DNA of 64,000 nt. Source: Symsagittifera roscoffensis. Its lineage: Eukaryota; Xenacoelomorpha; Acoela; Convolutidae. This document shows positions 61,601 through 64,000 of the stretch, one piece after another. Position 1 is the stretch's first letter. The number at the start of each line of letters is the position of its first letter. The notes under the pieces are model-generated. The model saw only the letters and a program-made list of their open reading frames with translations, did no database searches and had not been told where the DNA came from. The stretch lies in assembly GCF_963678635.1 (NCBI RefSeq), contig NC_087068.1, forward strand, positions 52,348,013 to 52,412,012, given 5' to 3'. The position numbers were made by a program, and so were the translations under genes.

Positions 61601-63840
61601 TAAAATTGACTGCAACGGGCTCGGGCTACCCTGCGTTGGATGATTTTGTCTCCTGGGCTATTGTGGAATGGGATATATAGACATGGTATAGAGAAGTAAG
61701 CGATATTAAGTCATGAGACCGTTAAGTACCCGGGATGACCAAAAATACTAGTCATACAATTTCCATATATGGAAAAATGCTAGTCATACACTTTCCATAC
61801 AATTCCATACGTACAGAAAATTGCATGAAAGGTCTATGATTAGTATTTTTTTCATACATGGAAATTGTATGACTAGCATTTTTCCATAAACCAAAAATAT
61901 TGATTTTTTTTACATTTTAATTTCTTAAAACTTTTTGGTATTGAGACATAAACCTTGATTACTCAAACGTAGTAACCAACGGTTTGGCCGTCTCGCATTA
62001 AAAATGGAGGTCAACCCGGGTACAAAGAGATATTTTACGCTTCTGGTATCCTGTAAATTGAAGAGCAAACTGCTTGTCTAGAACAATTTGGAATGATTAC
62101 TTTGCATCTAGAGTTTTAATATATTGCGGTTTAATTATCACAACTTGAATAATAGTGGTCAAAGTAGACCCTAATTCAATCACCTATAATTCTAGAACAA
62201 ATGGTCGCAGATTAGGTTGCAACTTGGATGCAAACTTAGCTCGTAACTTTGAAGGTCAGACAACTCTAACAAAGCGCGTTAAGACTGAAACAACATTGCG
62301 TGCTCCATCTAAATAATAACTTAGAATGTAAATCAGAAATAACAGTTTAACCGGGTTACTTTATCCCGTTGGATAACAATTGTGGTCAAAGTAGTACCAA
62401 ATTCAATTCCCCAGAAAATAAAAACAAATAGTCGCAGCTAAAATCGCAGCGTGAAGCATCAATATCTTACAGATGGTATAAAAAGTTTACCAAACACGAC
62501 CAGTTAAGAAGTCCAAATGTGTCCAGAAAAAAGTTGTCAATCAAACGCCAACCCGGGCACAATTATTTTTTTTTCTACAAAACTTGAAACAATTAGTTTC
62601 AATTCCCGTCACTTTCTTCGAAACTCGGAACAATTATAGTATCAATTTCATTCAATTCATAAGTAATTTGATTTTTTGAAAAGATTTTGAGTCGTAAATA
62701 TCTCCTAGAAATCAAACTTACGAATTGCGCTGCTTCTGGTGGGTTGACAAGTTGTCACCCCCGAAGTCAGTTCGGTGACCTCGAAAACCACCAGGTTGGG
62801 AACGGCCGCCAGACCTCCGGCCACTAGCGCCAGAGCCGTCAACACTCTCGCCTTCTTCATATTGATAGTGGCGCTTTCCACGAACGGGAAGCAAACGCTT
62901 ATGTATCGATCGATCGCAATTGCGACGAGAATAAACATCGAAGAATATACACAAAAAAGTCGCCCATAAGCGAACAGTTTGCAAGCAACAATAGAAAAAT
63001 ATTGGCATTCAAATACTAATTGGTAAACATGCGTAGGCAGAATAAGCGTGCAGCTTATCAGGTCCAGAACTGCCATAATGAAGATAAAGTGGTAGAGGAC
63101 TTTGATTTTGGACGTTGACCTGGGATCCGGCCGCCTCCGGAAATGGACGAAGATGAGGACTCCGTTGCCGATGCCTCCGATTACTATGATTGCACAGGTG
63201 TAGATGATCAACACAGCAGTGCCCCTGAAACATTCAAAATAATTTCTTGTTTTGCTATTTAGATAATTAGTAACAAGTTCAGTTTAGTATTAAGTTCAGT
63301 GTGTCGATTTGAGTGATGTTTGCTTGAGAAATTTAAATGAGATCAAAAAGCGGTTCTTGGCTCATGTTTCTATCAACTCCCGGGTCGACAAAAAATGCGT
63401 ATCATACAATTTCATACTATGAAAAAATTGCTTATCATACTATTTCATACTATTTCATGGACTCAAAAAATAGTATGAAAATAGCAAAATAAGAATTTTT
63501 TTCATACCATGAAATTTTATAAGCATTTTTAAATAACTTTTGAAGTAAAATGATTTTTATAAAAACGTAACATTTTTTTAGCCCAATGGGTTTCTTTGTC
63601 AAACCAAATTTTAAGGAGGAATTTCTATCTTATTTAAGATGTCTTTTCTCCGCTATTCAGAGAGGGAACATTTGATACCTGAAACTGAGTTCTGAAGATC
63701 TGTACACAGCTTTGATTTCAATTTTATTCCAGAAGCAAATATACAGCTCGAATAAACGTTCTGAAAAAAAAGGAAATGTTTTTCAAGTTGCTGGTCAAAA
63801 TAAGTCTCACTTACCATTTTTGAGTCACCGGCGACGCCAT
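31106..63840 (-). CDS. Class A (rhodopsin-like) G protein-coupled receptor, three coding exons, 363 aa
   Basis: The product is a seven-helix plasma membrane receptor that would signal through heterotrimeric G proteins. Coding exons are 63840-63815, 63224-62722 and 31668-31106. They total 1,092 nt, or 363 codons plus stop. Both donors read GTAAGT, both acceptors end TTTCAG, and phases match (2, then 1). Visible family marks: GNG with N1.50 at residue 29, D2.50 at 63, Cys3.25 at 90 and an ECL2 Cys at 168 (likely disulfide), DRY at 114-116, AWTP in TM6 at 261-264, NPIIY in TM7 at 302-306, and a KC after helix 8 as a possible palmitoylation site. Trp4.50 and Pro5.50 are absent. The N-terminus is only about 11 residues, so a further upstream exon is possible. 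The ligand and subfamily cannot be assigned. A peptide or orphan invertebrate receptor is most likely. Confidence 0.9.
32174..32420. mobile_element. MITE-like fragment, copy C, with intact caggggcggat end
   Basis: Starts caggggcggatctagga, followed by ttttctcgagggggcggg, then agatcgaccaatttagtttt and aaaaagaccctgtttctgcc. These match copies A and B. The right terminus is not clear. It lies inside GPCR intron 2. Confidence 0.55.
32421..33340. other. Intron sequence, nothing recognised
   Basis: AT-rich intronic DNA. Open frames at 32475-32672 and 33039-33239 have Lys/Asn/Phe-rich composition typical of noise. Confidence 0.45.
33345..35070 (+). repeat. Cluster of an interspersed ~500 bp repeat (copies 1-4)
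   Basis: Recurring phrases in the same order are tgtgctcggg(t), gactttttaactagccattt, cctgagcttaaatttgaaaa, gtaaagttatgggggtttaaa, attaacgcgcgatata, taatccgtcttagaaat and ccctgatacgagcagtcttg. The best copy is 34270-34775. More diverged copies lie at 33345-33860 and 33900-34200, with a partial one at 34776-35070. The right end cagggcttagccctgatacg includes a short palindrome (agggcttagccct). No coding capacity, so probably a non-autonomous element. The inverted copy at 61000-61540 is very similar to the best copy. Confidence 0.75.
35071..36650. other. Intron sequence, nothing recognised
   Basis: AT-rich DNA with no supported gene or repeat. A short phrase ggaggctaaatacgctactg at about 36338 resembles a degraded MITE end. 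Confidence 0.4.
36668..36790. repeat. Short tandem duplication (~54 bp period) after a repeat-end fragment
   Basis: gactgctcgtatatcaggca is the inverted terminus of the ~500 bp family. It is followed by two copies of attgctcttttattggtctt / gtgttcttcaactggtcttc, each continuing caataaattttagtg. Confidence 0.55.
36791..38900. other. Intron sequence with one short coding-like patch
   Basis: At about 37150-37297 a plus frame reads YGIGKRLELEGNPSHYVAAD and then ILDTMERILPIGAHCKGK before a TAA. This is less AT-biased than its surroundings. It could be a fragment of a mobile-element gene; I cannot place it in a family. The rest shows nothing. Confidence 0.3.
38905..39745 (+). pseudogene. Coding-like island, possible mobile-element or retro-pseudogene remnant
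   Basis: GC content rises visibly here. One plus frame reads LVETDTKQSADLNVLDSPPI (about 39187-39246), continues SSDKPHSPLLQTPRKLSRKR after an in-frame TGA near 39317, and then EERIRRQSDVKRELRQNN to a TGA at about 39472. Ser/Pro-rich linker followed by a basic, probably helical stretch is seen in many DNA-binding transposase-like proteins (THAP-type linkers are one example), but no signature is present. Continuation to 39745 has similar composition but no single frame. Nothing shows that it is expressed, and an unannotated exon is not excluded. Confidence 0.3.
39746..45585. other. Long AT-rich intron stretch, no supported gene
   Basis: No open frame here is convincing. Fragments of the ~500 bp repeat's end appear: gacagctcgtattagggcgc at about 42355 and agcgtttttagccctgttacgag at about 43900. 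The rest consists of A/T runs and short repeats such as aaaggtttaagaaaaaggtg near 45060-45110. Confidence 0.45.
45590..46560 (+). repeat. Two more copies of the ~500 bp interspersed repeat
   Basis: A partial copy spans 45590-45840 (tgtgtgcgaggtcgtttt, attaccgcgcaatatatttt). A fuller one spans 46060-46560, with ttttaactagccattttgaa at 46090, aattaacgcgcgatatattt at 46224, ttaatccgtctcaaaaattg at 46272 and gtgcgctgatatacgagcca at its right end. Both are in the same orientation as the 34.3 kb copy. Confidence 0.65.
46561..47846. repeat. Intron sequence with a short gtccaatac repeat and a 50 bp duplication
   Basis: At 46634-46745 the words gtccaatacaaaa, gtccagaaaa and agtctgatacaaaacagtcc recur at ~15-25 bp spacing, a degenerate short tandem repeat. 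At 47588-47690 a ~50 bp duplication is seen: gcatctgcattagctagctt and gtatctgcaatagctagctt. The rest is unremarkable. Confidence 0.5.
47847..47851. repeat. Target-site duplication, left (gattc)
   Basis: gattc directly precedes the left LTR and is repeated at 54359-54363 directly after the right LTR. A 5 bp duplication is usual for Ty3/Gypsy integration. Confidence 0.9.
47852..48108 (-). repeat. 3' LTR of the retrotransposon
   Basis: 257 bp, starting tgtgatatcctatgaggtat and ending gcagtggcagtatgaca on the plus strand. Reading on the minus strand, a TATA-like TATAAAAG lies at 47950-47943. It is a direct repeat of 54102-54358. Confidence 0.95.
48109..48125 (-). promoter_or_regulatory. Candidate polypurine tract
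   Basis: On the minus strand actcaagggggta immediately precedes the 3' LTR. It is short for a polypurine tract but is in the right place. Confidence 0.5.
48126..49635 (-). pseudogene. C-terminal pol or extra region of the retrotransposon, frame-broken
   Basis: After the integrase zinc-binding region, minus frames continue with charged peptides such as REHLKIVKKGELSRDTS, SDRDPQRAKALRELLETNAR (about 49550-49490) and VWKIVDETGQSNPELRKEM, with several stops (for example TAA near 49597 and TGA near 49497). I do not see the Asp/Asp/Glu integrase core here. A 45 bp in-frame tandem duplication at 48621-48710 encodes LADQLLKRGEQ twice. The function of this part is unknown. Confidence 0.5.
49636..50830 (-). 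pseudogene. Integrase N-terminal zinc-binding region and linker
   Basis: The long frame 50406-49636 ends with HLGQEAMLGVSQYLWWPHMH followed by EECRSCTRYDK. This is the H-x-H...C-x2-C zinc-binding (integrase_H2C2) motif of Ty3/Gypsy integrases. The ~220 residues before it are charged linker. Frames at 50831-50493 belong to the RNase H-integrase linker but are shifted. The catalytic core that should follow the zinc motif is not found, so it was probably deleted. Confidence 0.75.
50835..51490 (-). pseudogene. Retrotransposon RNase H domain, frame-broken
   Basis: Minus frames give LKGLGATIEQQTDE and VPILFTSRYLNTQEKRLNN (51360-51235), then, in a shifted or stop-interrupted frame, YHYFLGK-type sequence, TRWVDRLLPYQFKIVHIPGK and DYLSRDP (about 51080-50990). 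This is the usual sequence of a Ty3/Gypsy RNase H ending. Stops follow DYLSRDP at about 50985. Confidence 0.75.
51600..52244 (-). pseudogene. Retrotransposon reverse transcriptase with altered active site
   Basis: NVDELIDGVSQILTENKEG leads into LDLKHVYSQLKLA (52020-51980), then GGKATGTYRFLTGFYGLADM and AEFQKAMDRT. These are RT fingers and palm motifs of the Ty3/Gypsy type. The catalytic box reads FCFLVDILIV at about 51835, where the family has F/Y-x-D-D, so the first of the two Asp residues is now Val. The front of the domain (52244-52100) is interrupted by stops. Confidence 0.8.
52245..52895 (-). pseudogene. Retrotransposon aspartic protease region
   Basis: A 217-codon frame holds LTVDTGSPVSFLNWAT, the D-T/S-G active site with its hydrophobic approach (about 52755-52710), and later RCIMGFDLQGQVG, the ILG-like flap/C-terminal strand. 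It runs on to the RT linker (RPIREKGIRIPVHIQDKVEK). This is the least damaged part of the element. The frame has no ATG requirement: it would be made as part of Gag-Pol. Confidence 0.8.
52917..53258 (-). pseudogene. Retrotransposon nucleocapsid (zinc knuckles)
   Basis: The frame 53258-52917 has two Cys-rich knuckles: CNRCGRAFDQGHLKSC and CKNCGKPNRFAKMC. In the second, the expected His is Arg, which should impair zinc binding. A frame change of one base near 53258 separates it from the upstream gag frame. Confidence 0.8.
53259..54102 (-). pseudogene. Retrotransposon gag (capsid), stops in frame
   Basis: An open frame of 181 codons starts at an ATG at 54102-54100 and stops at a TAA at 53559-53557. 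The same frame continues with GETLEAFHAALTAQAARSEL and EVLKRAIKFEHSKLTTKAFQ, matching capsid C-terminal sequence of metazoan Ty3/Gypsy gag. Two further stops are a TGA at about 53472 and a TAA at about 53410. The start codon uses the last base of the LTR and the first two bases of the primer binding site. The next in-frame Met is at residue 16, so the true start could be downstream. Confidence 0.75.
54082..54101 (-). promoter_or_regulatory. Primer binding site, tRNA-Ser-like
   Basis: Directly next to the 5' LTR the minus strand reads TGGCGCAGACAGCAGGATTC. Its complement ends CTGCG-CCA, with a G before CCA and a T-arm half (CCTGC) in the right register, as in serine tRNAs. Complementarity could extend for 20 nt. 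The isoacceptor cannot be fixed by eye. Confidence 0.7.
54102..54358 (-). repeat. 5' LTR of the retrotransposon
   Basis: 257 bp, direct repeat of 47852-48108. Minus-strand TATAAAAG at 54200-54193 is a plausible promoter element. Differences from the other LTR cluster near its edge (54123-54131) and in the last third. Confidence 0.95.
54359..54363. repeat. Target-site duplication, right (gattc)
   Basis: Repeats 47847-47851. Confidence 0.9.
54364..55367. other. Intron sequence, nothing recognised
   Basis: AT-rich DNA right of the retrotransposon. Short plus frames at 54340-54745 have no motif. Confidence 0.45.
55368..55721 (+). CDS. Unrecognised 117-codon open frame inside the GPCR intron
   Basis: The plus-strand ATG at 55368 opens a frame to a TAA at 55719-55721. 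The peptide (for example LESKLAEARQIDLVEIIFEI and later FHPDADLHANLIP) has a plausible amino acid mix but no known motif, signal peptide or membrane segment. It is antisense to the receptor gene. It may be a nested gene, a mobile-element fragment or chance. Chance is likely for this length in 64 kb of both strands. Confidence 0.15.
   Translation: MPKFEILHFLFGYWRIYCVPISKLFQKLSQVKFRTFRNLESKLAEARQIDLVEIIFEIKRTNHCNPVTNHYTRKEICFFHDCNVIQLIMQSLFGYLNENSISIDFHPDADLHANLIP
55722..56620. other. Intron sequence, nothing recognised
   Basis: AT-rich; a small repeat of gatccattgttacg/gatccatttttacg occurs near 56218-56260. Confidence 0.45.
56624..56990. repeat. Two tandem copies of a ~205 bp unit
   Basis: Copy 1 starts at about 56624 and copy 2 at about 56829, both with actatatctaagcaaaacat. 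Both share gcgaagtggccttgaa, ctaccacttagcacgatgct and gagataccgaaggtcacctc with few changes; copy 2 ends at about 56980. The unit is less AT-rich than its surroundings and the central ~110 bp are the best conserved. A small structured RNA or a promoter-containing repeat is possible. No cloverleaf or known RNA motif is evident. Confidence 0.7.
56991..59700. other. Intron sequence, no supported gene
   Basis: AT-rich DNA. The phrase agattgctcgtatcaggttc at about 58478 is an isolated end of the ~500 bp repeat family. Open frames at 57808-58038, 58022-58219 and 59184-59423 lack motifs. Confidence 0.45.
59705..59780. repeat. Short direct duplication
   Basis: tttgcaagaatttcagcatt and tttgcaagaatttcagcttt, each followed by tatcaag, lie about 38 bp apart. 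Confidence 0.6.
59825..60012. repeat. C-run cluster with facing G-runs
   Basis: Repeated words (ctcccccc, tttgcccc, acctgaacac(c/g)) give at least eight C-runs of four or more between 59829 and 59951. G-runs of 10 and 7 follow at 59970 and 60003. The two halves are partly complementary. The minus strand of the left half could form G-quadruplexes. The frame at 59876-60070 is a by-product. Confidence 0.7.
60160..60351. repeat. Large inverted repeat (possible foldback element)
   Basis: The left arm (about 60160-60228) contains tcagtgtccacaaaagtgaa followed by aaatcgattataatgga. The right arm (about 60275-60351) carries the reverse complement attataatcgatttgttttc, acttttgtggacactga. Arms of about 65-70 bp with few mismatches surround a ~45 bp loop. 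Confidence 0.8.
60352..60990. repeat. Two diverged direct copies of a ~150 bp segment
   Basis: aaactgtgcactggataggc at 60468 and aaactgtgcactgaatagac at 60857 start related segments. Both continue through gtccgaacgatcaaagaaat-type sequence to ggagcgtccttgttacagaa (60596) or ggagcgtcctttgttgcgga (60946), then atccgcttacaa or atccgctcacaa. Frames on both strands in this interval follow from the duplication and have no known motif. Confidence 0.6.
60985..61540 (-). repeat. ~500 bp interspersed repeat, inverted copy
   Basis: This is the reverse complement of 34270-34775 over nearly its whole length. It begins gtgctcgtatcagggcgaag at about 60990, includes tcgcgcgttaattgtcccaa (61280) and tggctagttaaaaagtcgaa (61438), and ends tactttcgtatcgaaagtcg at about 61525. 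Internal order is conserved and identity is high by eye, so it is a much younger copy than most others in this intron. Confidence 0.8.
61541..61726. other. Intron spacer
   Basis: Unassigned sequence between two repeats. Confidence 0.4.
61729..62020. mobile_element. Palindromic MITE with TA target duplication, 292 bp
   Basis: The termini are cccgggatgacc and its near-perfect inverted partner ggtcaacccggg, flanked on both sides by TA (61727-61728 and 62021-62022). Inside, gtcatacaatttccat-type words occur in both orientations, so the left half can fold into a long hairpin. A TA duplication suggests mobilisation by a Tc1/mariner-type transposase. The long form at 28806-29962 shares both ends. 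Confidence 0.75.
62023..62715. other. Intron sequence with a diverged repeat fragment near 62470-62640
   Basis: cccgggcacaattatt and ccgtcactttcttcgaaact at about 62554-62630 resemble the left end of the inverted ~500 bp repeat. The phrase tgtggtcaaagtagtaccaa near 62382, with gtggtcaaagtagaccctaa near 62155, shows another local duplication (about 225 bp apart), both followed by attcaat and tcgcagat/tcgcagct. Confidence 0.5.
62722..63224 (-). CDS. GPCR coding exon 2 (TM1-TM4)
   Basis: The acceptor gaatgtttcag lies just above 63224; the donor GTAAGT is at 62721-62716. The exon encodes residues 10-176: TM1 (about 12-35, with GIGNGVL), TM2 (about 51-74, with AVLDLIS), TM3 (about 90-112, ending AIAIDRYISVCFP) and TM4 (about 132-156, with GGLAAVPN). 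The end of the second extracellular loop carries the conserved Cys (TTCQPT). The usual Trp of TM4 is replaced by a small or aliphatic residue. Confidence 0.9.
63225..63814 (-). other. GPCR intron 1 (590 bp), with a MITE fragment
   Basis: Bounded by GTAAGT and TTTCAG. It contains a palindromic MITE-like fragment at 63377-63530. The open minus-strand frame at 63847-63653 runs from exon 1 into this intron and is not the real continuation. Confidence 0.8.
63377..63530. mobile_element. MITE fragment in GPCR intron 1
   Basis: Starts tcccgggtcgacaaaaaatg, like the left end of the 61729 element, then carries tatcatacaatttcatacta-type words in both orientations. The right terminus is missing. Confidence 0.5.
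63815..63840 (-). CDS. GPCR coding exon 1 (start codon)
   Basis: The ATG at 63840-63838 follows ttac and opens MASPVTQK. The exon ends with the first two bases of a Trp codon at 63815, followed by donor GTAAGT (63814-63809). The phase 2 end fits exon 2, whose first base completes the codon. The frame remains open for some distance upstream without another Met that I can see, so an upstream exon carrying an extra N-terminus is not excluded. Confidence 0.75.
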
Positions 63841-64000
63841 GTAACAACTGAATAATTTAATTTTTGAGTTATTTTTGTTAGCATTAAAAAAGACCACACA
63901 CCAGTTACAATATCCTGGCGTTTATAAAGTGGTAAATAAAATCAAACAATGATAATTTAAGCATGATACCAAAGGCAACTACATGAATTCTTTCGCTTCC
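63841..64000 (-). other. 5' flank of the GPCR start codon
   Basis: Could be 5' UTR, promoter or a preceding intron. I see no TATA box or donor/acceptor that decides between these. Confidence 0.3.

Larger units (their letters stand above)
31669..62721 (-). other. GPCR intron 2 (~31.05 kb)
   Basis: This single phase 1 intron separates TM4 from TM5. It holds a Ty3/Gypsy element, several copies of an interspersed ~500 bp repeat, MITEs and unassigned DNA, each listed separately. Repeat insertion accounts for at least 10 kb of its length. Confidence 0.85.

Noticed and set aside
63653-63847. 64-residue minus frame near the receptor start
   Set aside because: It reads from just upstream of exon 1, in a different frame from the receptor ATG, through the GTAAGT donor into intron 1.

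Overview
The window is AT-rich animal (metazoan) nuclear DNA and is dominated by repeats. This rests on a spliced rhodopsin-class GPCR gene with consensus GT/AG introns, a Ty3/Gypsy LTR retrotransposon with two LTRs, a relic of a Polinton/Maverick-type protein-primed DNA polymerase, MITE- and SINE-like elements and several satellite arrays. Nothing seen identifies the phylum. Large introns and a heavy repeat load suggest an invertebrate with an expanded genome; that is inference.

Layout. 1-238: probable terminal coding exon of an unrecognised plus-strand gene. 1418-8720: remains of a Polinton-like element. A decayed, minus-strand, protein-primed family B DNA polymerase (2941-7331) lies between two direct copies of a ~0.8 kb segment (1418-2205 and 7370-8160), each with a broken copy of the same unrecognised minus-strand gene. 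9291-14125: satellite with ~320 bp monomers arranged in ~1.6 kb higher-order units. 14155-17110: degenerate 13-15 bp AC/GT minisatellite that switches strand at a hairpin. 18130-19375: ten-copy ~127 bp satellite. 21286-21470: cluster of nested palindromes. 21.5-30.4 kb: non-coding DNA with SINE- and MITE-like fragments.

31106-63840 (minus strand) is the main result. The two GPCR-like reading frames at opposite ends of this interval are exons of a single gene. Exons at 63840-63815, 63224-62722 and 31668-31106 join at consensus splice sites with matching phases (2 and 1) and give 1,092 nt, a 363-residue seven-helix receptor. Its second intron is about 31 kb and fills almost half the window.

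That intron holds a structurally complete but decayed Ty3/Gypsy element (47852-54358; two 257 bp LTRs; 5 bp target duplication gattc; tRNA-Ser-like primer site) in the same orientation as the receptor gene. It also holds several copies of a ~500 bp interspersed repeat in both orientations, a TA-flanked palindromic MITE (61729-62020), a large inverted repeat (60160-60351), a C/G-run cluster and some coding-like fragments. The receptor gene is the only feature that looks like an intact, functional protein gene. All mobile-element genes show stops, frameshifts or lost catalytic residues.
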